A stretch of DNA of 64,000 bases from Paracoccaceae bacterium. Lineage in GTDB: Bacteria > Pseudomonadota > Alphaproteobacteria > Rhodobacterales > Rhodobacteraceae. The notes under the pieces are model-generated. The model was not told the DNA's origin, ran no database searches, and was given only the letters and a program-made list of their open reading frames with translations. The stretch is from assembly GCA_028284705.1 (NCBI GenBank), contig JANQRE010000007.1, forward strand, positions 97,616-161,615, written 5' to 3'. Position numbers and translations under genes: made by a program. This document shows positions 44,570 to 54,180 of the stretch, one piece after another (position 1 is the first letter of the stretch; each line of letters starts with the position of its first letter).

Positions 44570-45586
44570 TCAGACATCATAGTAGTCGCGGTACCAGTCG
44601 ACGAACGCCTTCACACCGGTTCGAACATCTGTCTTCGGTGCGTGGCCGGTGAGGGACTTCAGAAGCGCGGCATCAGCCCAGGTTTCGGGCACGTCCCCGG
44701 GTTGCATCTCCATCATGTTTTTCTGTGCGGATCGACCGGTCGCGTCTTCGATTGCAGCGATAAAGTCCATCAACTGAACTGGACTGCCATTACCGATATT
44801 GACAACCCGCCAGGGCGCGACGGGGGAGAGGCTGTCTCCCTCGGCGATTTCTTCAGGCGTTTCCGGTCGCTCCGGCGGGGTGTCGATCAATAGGCGAATG
44901 CCTTCCACCAGATCGGTGACATAGGTGAAGTCCCGCTTCATGTCGCCGTGGTTATAGACGTCAATCGCCTCTCCTTCGAGAATGGCGCGGACAAATTTGA
45001 AATAGGCCATATCCGGGCGACCCCAAGGGCCGTATACGGTGAAAAACCGGAACATCGTGACCGGGAGCCCATAGAGATGCGCGTAGGAATGCGACATCGC
45101 TTCATTGGCTTTCTTGGTCGCACCATAAAAGCTCATCTGCGTGTCAGCCTTGTCCGTCTCGCGATACGGCATCTTAGAGTTCGCGCCGTAAACGGAGGAG
45201 GTCGAGGCCATCAGCAGGTGTTCGACCGGATTGGCGCGCACAGCTTCAAGCAGGCGATAGACGCCGACCAGATTGGCCTCCAGATAAGCTTGCGGATTTT
45301 CGATGCTCCAGCGGACACCGGCTTGGGCGGCCAGATGCACAACCACATCCGGGGTTTCGCGGGCCATCAGATCGGCCAACAGGCCTTCGGTCTCGATGGC
45401 TGCCTCAATTGCCGTAAAGCCTTGGTTTTGCAGGAGCATCTGGTGGCGGCGCTGTTTCAGGGAGACATCGTAGTAGTCGCTCATCGCGTCGATGCCGATC
45501 ACTTCAAAACCGTCGTGCAACAGGCGTTCGCACAGGTGGTAGCCGATGAACCCGGCGGAGCCTGTGACCAAGACTTTGCGTGCCAT
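44570..45586 (-). CDS. NAD-dependent epimerase, UDP-glucuronate 4-epimerase-like
   Basis: A 338-residue short-chain dehydrogenase-type epimerase: NAD site VLVTGSAGFIGYHLCERLL, HLAAQAGVRWSIENPQAYL, catalytic Ser-Tyr-Lys in ASTSSVYG and YGATKKANEAM, then RFFTVYGPWGRPDMAYFKF. The last motif and the extended YDV end match enzymes that interconvert UDP-GlcA and UDP-GalA. It precedes the capsule genes and probably supplies a UDP-uronic acid for polysaccharide. Confidence 0.88.
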   Translation of the reverse strand: MARKVLVTGSAGFIGYHLCERLLHDGFEVIGIDAMSDYYDVSLKQRRHQMLLQNQGFTAIEAAIETEGLLADLMARETPDVVVHLAAQAGVRWSIENPQAYLEANLVGVYRLLEAVRANPVEHLLMASTSSVYGANSKMPYRETDKADTQMSFYGATKKANEAMSHSYAHLYGLPVTMFRFFTVYGPWGRPDMAYFKFVRAILEGEAIDVYNHGDMKRDFTYVTDLVEGIRLLIDTPPERPETPEEIAEGDSLSPVAPWRVVNIGNGSPVQLMDFIAAIEDATGRSAQKNMMEMQPGDVPETWADAALLKSLTGHAPKTDVRTGVKAFVDWYRDYYDV

Positions 45587-45769
45587 AATCTGCCTCGTAG
45601 CTGCTCGCCCTTTAGGTCTCCGATTTCGCGGCGCACGTCAAATCCACCGGCGCAATTTCCGTTCCTCGACAGATCTTTGAGCTATGCTATGGCCCGGTTG
45701 CATCTGTTTTACTTGCTTTTGTCGCTGTGCTGAAGCTCAATCTGACGGGAGCAGACCAAGGGCACAGGT

Positions 45770-46561
45770 ATGGATTTGAAGTCGTTTTTTAAGCGCAAAC
45801 CGGAAGCGCCGCGCGCGACAGCGTCCGAGCCTAACGGCGCACCGCTGACGCCGGATCAGGCGCATTTCGTTATCGGAGATGTGCATGGGCGGGCCGATCT
45901 GCTTGAACGCATGCTGGAGAAGGTCGACCGGGTGATCGGCGAAGATCGGGTCGCCAACCCGGTGCTCTGCTTCGTTGGAAATATCATTGATTTTGGCCCG
46001 GACAGCCATCTGGTGCTGCAGCGGATCACGGAACTCACGGGCGAGTTCGCCGAAAACATTCTGTGTTTGATGGGCAATCACGAACAGATGCTTCTGGATT
46101 TTCTGCAGGCGCCTGCCGCGCGATTGTCACGCTGGATGCGCGAAGGGGGCGACGCGACCTGCCGGAGCTTTGGGTTGGATGCCGCTCTAGCGGCTGATCC
46201 CGACAGCCTTGCGTCGGAGCTGAAGCTGGCGATTGGCACAGATCACCTCGCTTGGATGGAGCGGCGTCCCTTGTCGCATCAGAGCGGCAATCTCTTTGTT
46301 GTGCATGCGGGGGCAGACCCCGTACGCGCGATTGACGACCAGACCGATCGCGTAAAGATATGGGGTCATCCGGAGTTTCTGACCCGTCCCCGCGTCGATG
46401 GGGCTTGGGTCGCGCATGGGCATCACGTGGTAGAACGCCCGCATGTGAAGGACGCGCGGATTTCGGTGAACACAGAAGCTTGGAGAACCGGGGTTTTGAG
46501 CTGCGCCTATGTCGCGACTTCTGGCGATGTGCGTTTCATTCAGGCTGTTGCCGGAAGCTGA
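45770..46561 (+). CDS. Metallophosphoesterase (PPP-like) with altered metal motif
   Basis: A 263-residue protein of the calcineurin-like/PPP fold. It has GDVHGRADLLERML near residue 38 and GNHEQMLLDFL near 104. The middle motif, normally GDxVDRGPDS, is GNIIDFGPDS, so the Asp that bridges the two metals is Asn and the Arg is Phe. Later motifs LFVVHAGADP and WVAHGHHV match the usual His ligands. It would be a serine/threonine or bis(5'-nucleosyl)-type phosphatase with reduced activity, or a regulatory form. It converges with kpsC, stopping 2 nt before it. Confidence 0.82.
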   Translation: MDLKSFFKRKPEAPRATASEPNGAPLTPDQAHFVIGDVHGRADLLERMLEKVDRVIGEDRVANPVLCFVGNIIDFGPDSHLVLQRITELTGEFAENILCLMGNHEQMLLDFLQAPAARLSRWMREGGDATCRSFGLDAALAADPDSLASELKLAIGTDHLAWMERRPLSHQSGNLFVVHAGADPVRAIDDQTDRVKIWGHPEFLTRPRVDGAWVAHGHHVVERPHVKDARISVNTEAWRTGVLSCAYVATSGDVRFIQAVAGS

Positions 46562-46562
46562 C

Positions 46563-48584
46563 CTATCGGCGCCAGAGATGGGCGTAGCCCGCAAAAATCC
46601 CTTGCAGTTTTGCGGTCAACCGGTTGAGGGCGCCCGGTTTTGGCATGTCGCCGCTGGCAAGCCGGTCCAGAACGATCTCAGGTGGACACGCGGTCTTTGT
46701 GATCGGGTCGAAATAGCGAGGATACGCGATCAGGCTGGCGTAGAGCAAGGCAGTGAGATCTGGACGCGCCGTTCGACGCTTCGGCATGGCGACGCGATCA
46801 TCGGTCAGGCCCCAGCCCGCATAAAACGGCTGCCCATAGCATCTGACTGGCGTGTCGCGCAGCAGAGCCTCAAAACCAAGCAGCGATGTCATCGTCGCAA
46901 CCCGAGAGACCTCAGCGATCAGGGCAATCGGATCGGCGTCTTGTGCGATCTGATCGGCCTCGGAGGCATCAATCTTGCCATCTCTGAGGCCCGCTTCCAC
47001 ATCCGGGTGGGGCTTGTAGATCAGATATGCGTCGGGAAAGTCTGCTCTGACGCGGGAAAGAAGCGCTGCATTATCCGTGACTTCGGTCGTGCCGAACCTA
47101 ATGGAGGCGTCATCTGCGACCTGACCCGGCACAAGAATGATTTCTCTGCCGCCCGCCTCGATTTTCGGCATATCACGATCAAGATTGTATTTGCTGAGAC
47201 CCTTTCGAATGATGGTCCGGCGCAGGGCTTCAGTCCGTTGCCGCGCGTGATCCGGCAGATCGACGGAGGCGGCAATCAAGCTCTCCAGATCGCTCGGACC
47301 GGTTGCGTCATAATAAATCCCGGTCTGATCCCGGACCAGGGAAAGCGGGGCGATCAGGTCAGCGCCAAGGCCTTTGGAGCGTAGGAAACCGTCCTCAAGA
47401 TTGAAACTCTGGGGGCGGCTTTCCGCACGCAATGGCGAACTGGCCCAGACCAGCTCATCGCTCCCCTGCGGGACCGCCTCGCGGGATTTGGCGAATTGCA
47501 TCGGCCCGAAGAACTCCGTCAGTGGTTTGCGCTTCCAGGGTTTCATACCGAGGGCGACATATCCACGTTTGTCCTCGCGATGCGCGCGTGCTCTGGCCTC
47601 CAAAGTGCTCAGCACATCTTCCAACGCGCAGAGTTGGTCGCGATAGGGATCGTACCATTTGGGATACTCGATCATTGCCCCGGCAAACAGCTGCGCGCGC
47701 GTGAGTTTGCGCCGCCGACGGTCGATGGGTTGGCGGTCATCGGTTAGGCCCCAACCGGCATAGAAAGGCTGCCCGAAGACCACCGGCTTGTGGCCCGCCA
47801 GGATCGCTTCAAACCCCATGCCGGAGCTGACGGTGTAGACGGCGCGCGCGCCCTCCATGAGCGGGTAAGGGGGTACGGGAGTGCTCAAAAGGTTAATATT
47901 TGGCCCCAGATCCGCCTCCGAGAAGTGACCTGCACGATGACCGCCTTGGGTCTCGGGATGCGTCTTGATCACGATCTTCGCGCCGGGGTGATCTTCCTGC
48001 GCCCAGGCGAGCATTTCTTTGAAACTGGAGGCATCGGCACCGCCGTAAGTGATCGACGCATCGCCCTTCGTTTGGTCGATCACCAGCACGTAGCCAGGAT
48101 CGGGCAGCGGCGCATCAAGGTCGAAATCATTATACTTGGACAGGCTTAGGTCTTTGATCCGCGCCATCGCCAAACGGGCGCGATCCATTTGCGCCGTGTC
48201 ATCAAAGGCAGACGTGGCGAGGAGGGTTTCGAGATCGGACGGGCCAGAAGCGTCGAAGTAGGGACGCTGGTGGTCGATGGTCAGACCGATCGGCGGTTCA
48301 CCATCGCGACCCGGCCGGATCGAGCGCAGAAACGCATCCTCGACATGGACCACATTCGCGCCTGTGAGATCGCCGACTTTCTCGCCGCGCCCCGAAGTCG
48401 GGCTCTTGCCCCAGACCGCGATCAGATCATCGGACCCCGGTTTGCCAAGGGTCAGATCATAGCCAGCTAACTCGACGATCCGGCGGACCTGTTTCTGGGT
48501 GAAAAACCCGGTGTTGAAATAAAAAAGCCGCGGACGGAGGGAGGAGCCGCCCACGGCTGAGTTCCCGGGTTGCCCCGGTGTCAC
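46563..48584 (-). CDS. kpsC: Capsule Kdo-linker glycosyltransferase KpsC
   Basis: A 673-residue two-domain enzyme. The segment GQPFYAGWGLTDDR occurs near residues 270 and 586, showing that the protein is an internal duplication; RDQTGIYYDATGPSDLESL also has a counterpart (HQRPYFDASGPSDLETL). KpsC of E. coli contains two beta-Kdo transferases that build the poly-Kdo linker on phosphatidylglycerol for group 2 capsules. It begins 2 nt after the Wza/KpsD-like gene stop, so they share a transcript with KpsS. Confidence 0.88.
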   Translation of the reverse strand: MTPGQPGNSAVGGSSLRPRLFYFNTGFFTQKQVRRIVELAGYDLTLGKPGSDDLIAVWGKSPTSGRGEKVGDLTGANVVHVEDAFLRSIRPGRDGEPPIGLTIDHQRPYFDASGPSDLETLLATSAFDDTAQMDRARLAMARIKDLSLSKYNDFDLDAPLPDPGYVLVIDQTKGDASITYGGADASSFKEMLAWAQEDHPGAKIVIKTHPETQGGHRAGHFSEADLGPNINLLSTPVPPYPLMEGARAVYTVSSGMGFEAILAGHKPVVFGQPFYAGWGLTDDRQPIDRRRRKLTRAQLFAGAMIEYPKWYDPYRDQLCALEDVLSTLEARARAHREDKRGYVALGMKPWKRKPLTEFFGPMQFAKSREAVPQGSDELVWASSPLRAESRPQSFNLEDGFLRSKGLGADLIAPLSLVRDQTGIYYDATGPSDLESLIAASVDLPDHARQRTEALRRTIIRKGLSKYNLDRDMPKIEAGGREIILVPGQVADDASIRFGTTEVTDNAALLSRVRADFPDAYLIYKPHPDVEAGLRDGKIDASEADQIAQDADPIALIAEVSRVATMTSLLGFEALLRDTPVRCYGQPFYAGWGLTDDRVAMPKRRTARPDLTALLYASLIAYPRYFDPITKTACPPEIVLDRLASGDMPKPGALNRLTAKLQGIFAGYAHLWRR

Positions 48585-48585
48585 G

Positions 48586-49725
48586 TTAGTTGCTGCCGTT
48601 CGCAGCGCTCGCCAGAGCGTTGGCCGATTGCAGCGAGCCCGTCAGGGCAGAAATCGTTTTGTTCCAGGTCACAAACGGGGCCTCGGTCACATACACCGTG
48701 TCATCGTCGCGGATCACGAAGTCGCGGGCCTCGAACATGCCGGTCGGCTGTGTGAGGTCCAGAACATAGGCAAAACGCTGTGTGCCCTGCAGATCGGTGC
48801 GGCCAAGCACGGCGTTCGCGATATCTGCCGGTTCGTTGCGGAATACGAAGATTCCGGTCGGGTCGGCGAGGCTGGAGTTCAGGCCGCCGACTTGCGCGAT
48901 GGCTTCGATGGCCGACAGGGTTTGGCTCTCAAAGGTTAATCGATTTTGTGCCCCGGTGGCACCAAGCACGGTGAAGGCGCGGGTGTCTTCTTCGATCAGA
49001 ATGCGGTCGCCGGGACGCAGCGCGATGTCGAATTTCGGGTTGGAGAACAGGTCTTCAAACCAGATCTTCGAGCGGTGCTTGCCGCGGATGACGGTGATCT
49101 GCGCGATCTCAGGCTCAATGGTCACACCACCGGCCCTTGCGATCATCGCCGACAACGTGCGGGTCGGGCGCTCAATGGCGAAGACGCCTTGCTGACCAAC
49201 CGATCCCACGATGGAGACGGTGGAGCCATCACCAGCCAGCCGCCGCACGATCACCTGCGGATCAGGGGTCTGGGTGTCGAGCCTGTTGGTGATGATCCGG
49301 CGCAGCGCCTCGGGCGTGTTCCCCGAGGCTTTGATGCGACCGGCATAAGGCACGAAGATGAAGCCACTGCCATCGACCTGGATTTCATCCAGAGGGCTCG
49401 CATTGGCACCTTCCGGGGCCAAAAGACCGTCATCGACGTTTTCGTAAATCAGGAGGCCCAGCGTGTCACCGGGACGGATCGTGTCCGATCCCACAACGCC
49501 GGCGTTCAGAAACCCATCCGAAAATCCGAGGATCGGCTGCACCGACGTTGCACGGGTCACACGGCTGTTCACAGCGACGATGAACGCGTCACCTTGCTTC
49601 TGCACCGAGCCGTTGAAAATCTCGCGTTTGCCCGGACCGGAGCGCGGCAAACCACAGGTCGCGACCAATGTCACAACCAAGAACAGGGCGGCCAAGCGCG
49701 CGCCTTTGGGCCCCAATTTCAGCAT
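48586..49725 (-). CDS. Polysaccharide export lipoprotein (Wza/KpsD-like)
   Basis: A 379-residue protein with a lipoprotein signal (ALFLVVTLVATCGLP, lipobox VATC). A polysaccharide biosynthesis/export domain follows: DTIRPGDTLGLLIYENVD, FIFVPYAGRIKASGNTPEAL, then SLBB-type segments (IVGSVGQQGVFAIERP, FTVLGATGAQNRLTFESQ). Such proteins form the outer-membrane or periplasmic exit for capsule. It sits between KpsS and KpsC. No KpsM, KpsT or KpsE lies in the window. Confidence 0.87.
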   Translation of the reverse strand: MLKLGPKGARLAALFLVVTLVATCGLPRSGPGKREIFNGSVQKQGDAFIVAVNSRVTRATSVQPILGFSDGFLNAGVVGSDTIRPGDTLGLLIYENVDDGLLAPEGANASPLDEIQVDGSGFIFVPYAGRIKASGNTPEALRRIITNRLDTQTPDPQVIVRRLAGDGSTVSIVGSVGQQGVFAIERPTRTLSAMIARAGGVTIEPEIAQITVIRGKHRSKIWFEDLFSNPKFDIALRPGDRILIEEDTRAFTVLGATGAQNRLTFESQTLSAIEAIAQVGGLNSSLADPTGIFVFRNEPADIANAVLGRTDLQGTQRFAYVLDLTQPTGMFEARDFVIRDDDTVYVTEAPFVTWNKTISALTGSLQSANALASAANGSN

Positions 49726-49806
49726 GGGAGGGCTCCTCGATTTGAAAACTGCCTCAGTTTTTTCTTTTAACCGTAAGGATTCGCGGCAAAAAAGCTAGTC
49801 CTCGGC

Positions 49807-51102
49807 CTATTTCACCACGTGTAACTGTTGCCTTGGCGTCGCAGTGCCGGAGGTCAGTGCGTCATAGGGGTCTTCGGGGTTCAGCATCATATCGACGACC
49901 TGGCGCAGCAACTGCCGACGCCCCCGCGCGGAATAGAACCCTCCCGGGATTTGCGACGTCTCCAGCAGGTAGTGCCGATAATCGCGATAGGCTTTGCTGT
50001 CGGGGCGGGTCGGATTGGTGAAGAACTCCGCCAGAGATTGGGTCGAGACGAACTCCGGCTTGTTATAGACCGCGTCGCCAAAAACCTTCAGCGGTAACCC
50101 GCGCCACAAGACCTGCTGGGCGGCGGTCGAATTCACCGTGACGGCGGATCGGGCTGTGTTCAAAAGGCCCGCAAGTTTGCCGCCGCGCACGTAATGCACG
50201 CGGTCCGCGACATCGAACTGCTGGGCCAAAGCCTTGATTTCTTTGCGCAAAGGAACGCGGCCATCTTCCAGTGGGTGCGCCTTCAAGACCAGATGGTGAT
50301 GCTTTGGCGCGCCTTTCGCGAAGCCATCAATCGCAAGACGCAGGAAATCCGACATGGTCGCAAACGGGGAGTGTTTCTGGAAACTCGCGTCATGTTCCAG
50401 CTGCAACAGGCACAGGTGATAGGGGAAACCGCCATGTTTGATCCGGTAGGTTGCAATGGCACGGCCAAGGGCGGTGAATGGCATGGTCATCAGACGCGTC
50501 AGATAGAGCTGAAACTCCTTGGTGACCGGTAGCGACCGATGCGGTTTGAAGTTCCGATACTTCCAGTTCCGGAGCAGCACGAAATAGTGGTAAACCGCGC
50601 CGTAAAACACATGTTGGCGCATATCGCCCCATCGAGCCGGGGCATCAGGCAAGTCAAGGTCAAGCCCTTCCAGCGCCTTGCGCATATCCGCGACTGACAT
50701 GCCCATCAGGCGGGAGTGGCCATTGGTGCCGTCCCGCTCATAGGTGATCCAATAGGGGCGCAGATAGCCTTCCTCGAAGACATGCACGCGCAGGCCCAGA
50801 GTTTTCGCCGTCTCAATCGCGTCCGAATGGATCTGACGCACGTCGCCATAGAGCACTATATCGGTGACACGCTTGTCACCGGCGATTTTGGCAAACTCTG
50901 CGGGCCAGTCCTCTTGCGTGCCTCTGTAGGGAATGTAGCTTTTGTTGGAGAACCAGAACGCGTCGTCGCCCATGTTGAAGCCAACGCGCCAAACCTCGGC
51001 TCCAGCAGCGGCGAGCATTTTTCCAAGCTTGTAGAAAAAGGGTCCGTGCGGCCCTTGTAAAAACAGGAAAACCCGGTTTTCGCCTGTTGGCGTCATGCTC
51101 AT
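49807..51102 (-). CDS. kpsS: Capsule Kdo-linker initiating enzyme KpsS
   Basis: A 431-residue protein starting MSMTPTGENRVFLFLQGPHGPF. It has YVRGGKLAGLLNTARSAVTVN and AAQQVLWRGLPLKVFGDAVYN near the end, matching KpsS-type enzymes. KpsS adds the first Kdo residue to phosphatidylglycerol, which KpsC extends. It heads the minus-strand capsule unit; its start faces ribE across 178 nt that must hold both promoters. Confidence 0.87.
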   Translation of the reverse strand: MSMTPTGENRVFLFLQGPHGPFFYKLGKMLAAAGAEVWRVGFNMGDDAFWFSNKSYIPYRGTQEDWPAEFAKIAGDKRVTDIVLYGDVRQIHSDAIETAKTLGLRVHVFEEGYLRPYWITYERDGTNGHSRLMGMSVADMRKALEGLDLDLPDAPARWGDMRQHVFYGAVYHYFVLLRNWKYRNFKPHRSLPVTKEFQLYLTRLMTMPFTALGRAIATYRIKHGGFPYHLCLLQLEHDASFQKHSPFATMSDFLRLAIDGFAKGAPKHHHLVLKAHPLEDGRVPLRKEIKALAQQFDVADRVHYVRGGKLAGLLNTARSAVTVNSTAAQQVLWRGLPLKVFGDAVYNKPEFVSTQSLAEFFTNPTRPDSKAYRDYRHYLLETSQIPGGFYSARGRRQLLRQVVDMMLNPEDPYDALTSGTATPRQQLHVVK

Positions 51103-51280
51103 TACCCCTGGGCCGTGACGACCCGTTACCCTTGTCTCGCTTGTTTTTCACGCGCTTTGGGCCGTTCCGGGGCCGAATTACGGCACGGTTATGACTTAAC
51201 GGTTAATGGGGCGGGACGCACGGGGAAACTTGCGCATGGGAGAGGCGCAGGTTAGGTCGGTTCGGAGAGGATTTCGCGCT

Positions 51281-51877
51281 ATGTTCACTGGAATTGTCAC
51301 GGATGTCGGAGAGGTGCTGGAGCTTGAGCAGCGCGGCGATCTGCGCGCGCGGATCGGCTGTGCCTATGATGCCGCTGGGATCGACCTTGGCGCGTCCATA
51401 GCTTGCGATGGTGTTTGCCTGACAGTGATCGAGAGAGGATTGGACCCAAGCAATTGGTTTGATGTGGAAATTTCGGCTGAGTCCGTGTCAAAAACCAATA
51501 TCGGCGACTGGAAAACCGGCCACCGGATCAATCTCGAACGCGCCTTGAAAGTAGGCGATGAATTGGGCGGGCACATCGTCTCTGGTCATGGCGATGGCGT
51601 GGCAGAGATCATCGCCATGGAAGAAGAGGGCGACAGCACACGCGTCACCCTGCGGGCGCCGGAGGCACTGGCGAAGTTCATCGCGCCGAAAGGGTCGGTG
51701 GCCCTGAACGGCACATCGTTAACCGTTAACGATGTTGCGGGCGCGGAGTTCGGCATCAATTTCATCCCGCACACCAAAGCGGTGACCAATTGGGGGGCGG
51801 CGCAGGTTGGTGATCGTGTGAACCTCGAGATCGACACGCTGGCGCGCTACGTGGCGCGGCTGCAGGAGTGGGGATGA
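51281..51877 (+). CDS. ribE: Riboflavin synthase alpha subunit
   Basis: A 198-residue protein started at MFTGIVTDVGEVLELE, the usual opening; an ORF from 51206 adds 25 improbable residues. Two lumazine-binding repeats (VCLTVIERGL, and GTSLTVNDV) are present, with FIPHTKAVTNWG. It dismutates two lumazine molecules into riboflavin. The stop overlaps the next ATG. Confidence 0.93.
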   Translation: MFTGIVTDVGEVLELEQRGDLRARIGCAYDAAGIDLGASIACDGVCLTVIERGLDPSNWFDVEISAESVSKTNIGDWKTGHRINLERALKVGDELGGHIVSGHGDGVAEIIAMEEEGDSTRVTLRAPEALAKFIAPKGSVALNGTSLTVNDVAGAEFGINFIPHTKAVTNWGAAQVGDRVNLEIDTLARYVARLQEWG

Positions 51878-52452
51878 GCCAGATCGGGCACAATAACGGT
51901 CCGGCGATGGAGCCGGGGTTTGGCTTTCGCAAGACCGCCTGGACCAAGGCGCGGGCCGAGCTGATCCCCAACCTGCCCATCGAAATCCTGCGCCGCCGCG
52001 TGGCGCGGGCGAAAGAGCTTGGGCTGCCTTACAAGACCTATGCGTCGGTGCGCGCCTCGACCGGTCGCGACGTCATCGGGTTTCTGTTTTCCAACAACGC
52101 CCTGCGGGTGCTGCGGGCTGAGCAGAAAATGCCGGGGCAGCGAGCCAGAAAACTGCAGGGTTTGAGTGGGGTCGACTTCCTCGCGGTATGCCATAAGCCC
52201 CTGACATCGCAGGGGCTTTCGCAGCGTTTGGCAGAGCACGGCCTTACATTGACGGCCAGTGCCGAGGCACCCCATTTCGCCGACAGCTGGTCCGACATTC
52301 GTGACAAGATCGCCCTGCCGGTTCGCGAAGCGGGGCTGCCCAAGGATGGCGTGCTGGTGATCGGCGATACAAGCCATGAAGCGCTCTGGTCGGAGGCGGC
52401 AAAGCTCGCTGGTTTCGTGCACTCGGACCGCTATTTCGAGGGCGCGACGTAG
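51874..52452 (+). CDS. Hypothetical protein between ribE and ribB
   Basis: A 192-residue protein beginning MSQIGHNNGPAMEPGFGFRK in an overlap with the ribE stop. Its motifs, RRRVARAKELGLPYKTYASV and VIGFLFSNNALRVLR, suggest a compact alpha/beta protein; ALWSEAAKLAGFVHSDRYF ends it. There are no membrane segments, and I do not recognise a named family. Its place inside the rib operon is a hint of a flavin-related role but no proof. Confidence 0.65.
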   Translation: MSQIGHNNGPAMEPGFGFRKTAWTKARAELIPNLPIEILRRRVARAKELGLPYKTYASVRASTGRDVIGFLFSNNALRVLRAEQKMPGQRARKLQGLSGVDFLAVCHKPLTSQGLSQRLAEHGLTLTASAEAPHFADSWSDIRDKIALPVREAGLPKDGVLVIGDTSHEALWSEAAKLAGFVHSDRYFEGAT

Positions 52453-52534
52453 GGTCTTTGCCAAGACGGTTCCGCCACCTCTTTCCAATCCGCGGCGCAT
52501 GATCTATCTCGCTGATCTGAAAGGGACGCTGCCG

Positions 52535-53638
52535 ATGTCTGACTATGACTATTCCGATGCTATTTCTTCTGTCGAAGAGATCATCGATGACGCGCGCAAC
52601 GGGCGGATGTTTATCCTTATAGATCATGAGGATAGAGAGAATGAGGGTGATCTGGTGATCCCGGCGCAGATGGCGACCCCGGAAAGTATTAATTTTATGG
52701 CGACCCATGGGCGGGGGTTAATCTGTCTGGCGCTGCCGGGCGAGCGGATTGATGCGCTTGGGCTGCCGCTCATGTCCTCTTACAACTCATCGCGGCACGA
52801 GACGGCGTTTACGATCTCGATTGAGGCGCGCGAGGGGGTCTCCACCGGCATCTCGGCCCATGACCGGGCACGCACTGTCGCGGTCGCCATTGACCCCTCC
52901 AAAACCAGTGCCGATATCGCAACGCCGGGGCATGTTTTCCCCTTGCGGGCGCGGGAGGGTGGGGTGCTTGTGCGGGCGGGTCACACGGAGGCGGCTGTGG
53001 ACGTCTCAAGGCTCGCGGGTCTTAACCCGTCGGGCGTGATTTGCGAGATCATGAACGAAGACGGGACGATGGCGAGATTGCCCGATCTCGTTGCTTTTGC
53101 TCAGAAACATAACCTGAAGATCGGGACGATTTCCGATCTGATTGGCTACCGGCGCCGGCATGACAATCTGGTGAATGAGAGCCAGCAAAAGGCCGTGACC
53201 TCCGAGTTTGGCGGCGACTGGATGATGCGGGTGTTCACCGACGAGACCCAAGGCGCGGAGCATGTGGTTCTGACGAAGGGGGACCTCTCAAATGGTGGGC
53301 CTGTGCTGACCCGAATGCATGCGCTGAACCCGATTGAAGATGTGCTTGGCCTGGGGCCGAGCCCGTCGGATGAACTGCCCCGCGCGATGGAAGAAATCGC
53401 CAAGGAGGGGCGGGGTCTGGTGGTGATGCTGCGGGACGTTCACATGAAGATCGACCCGCAGGGCGGGGTGTCGCCGCAGACGCTGCGGCAATATGGTCTG
53501 GGGGCCCAAATCCTCGCCGCTCTAGGGCTTAGTGAATTGGAATTGTTGACGAATTCGCCGTCGCCGAAAGTTGTCGGGCTGGAGGCCTACGGGCTGTCCA
53601 TCGTTGGGACGCGGCCCATTCCGGTGAAAGGAGCCTGA
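52535..53638 (+). CDS. ribB: 3,4-dihydroxy-2-butanone-4-phosphate synthase with degenerate RibA domain
   Basis: A 367-residue protein started at MSDYDYSDAISSVEE. The N-terminal domain is intact: acidic loop ILIDHEDRENEGDLVIPAQM, RGLICLAL, and RAGHTEAAVDVSRLAGL. It makes the four-carbon precursor of lumazine from ribulose 5-phosphate. The C-terminal half aligns with GTP cyclohydrolase II, but the zinc Cys (normally C-x10-C-x-C) are missing (MHALNPIEDVLGLGP in their place), so the RibA activity must come from another gene. It is followed 3 nt later by ribH. Confidence 0.92.
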   Translation: MSDYDYSDAISSVEEIIDDARNGRMFILIDHEDRENEGDLVIPAQMATPESINFMATHGRGLICLALPGERIDALGLPLMSSYNSSRHETAFTISIEAREGVSTGISAHDRARTVAVAIDPSKTSADIATPGHVFPLRAREGGVLVRAGHTEAAVDVSRLAGLNPSGVICEIMNEDGTMARLPDLVAFAQKHNLKIGTISDLIGYRRRHDNLVNESQQKAVTSEFGGDWMMRVFTDETQGAEHVVLTKGDLSNGGPVLTRMHALNPIEDVLGLGPSPSDELPRAMEEIAKEGRGLVVMLRDVHMKIDPQGGVSPQTLRQYGLGAQILAALGLSELELLTNSPSPKVVGLEAYGLSIVGTRPIPVKGA

Positions 53639-53640
53639 CC

Positions 53641-54180
53641 ATGGCCACCGCAGAACAGCATCACATTCTCGATCTGCCGACATTCGACAAGCCGGTGAAA
53701 CTCGCCTTCGTTGTGTCGCCTTACTACAAGGACATTGCCGAGAACCTGATCGCCGGTGCGCGCGCCAAGGCCGACGCTTGCAAGGCCAAGGTGGAGATCA
53801 TCGAGGTTCCCGGCGCGCTGGAAATTCCGCCCGCGATCCGCATCGCGCACCGGCAGTCGAATTTCGACGGGTTCGTCGCGCTTGGCTGCGTCATTCGCGG
53901 CGAGACCACGCATTACGAGACGGTCTGTAATGACTCGTCACGCGGGCTGATGCATCTGGGCATTCTGGGGGCCAATATCGGCAATGGCATCCTGACGGTG
54001 GAGAACCGCGCGCAGGCAGAGGTCCGCTGCGATCCGGCGGGTTATGATGCGGGGGGAGGAGCGGCGGCAGCGGCCCTGCATCTGATCGCGCTCAGCCGAA
54101 AATTTGGCAATGAGTCCAAAGGGATCGGCTTTGGACGGCCTCTCGACGAAGATGACGACGGAAGCTTCCAGATCGCATGA
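53641..54180 (+). CDS. ribH: 6,7-dimethyl-8-ribityllumazine synthase
   Basis: A 179-residue enzyme with VKLAFVVSPYYKDIAENL, EVPGALEIPPAIRIAH, and the catalytic His segment FVALGCVIRGETTHYETV, then GILTVENRAQAEVR. It joins the pyrimidine from ribD with the butanone from ribB into lumazine, the substrate of ribE. It starts 3 nt after ribB and overlaps nusB by 4 nt. Confidence 0.94.
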   Translation: MATAEQHHILDLPTFDKPVKLAFVVSPYYKDIAENLIAGARAKADACKAKVEIIEVPGALEIPPAIRIAHRQSNFDGFVALGCVIRGETTHYETVCNDSSRGLMHLGILGANIGNGILTVENRAQAEVRCDPAGYDAGGGAAAAALHLIALSRKFGNESKGIGFGRPLDEDDDGSFQIA

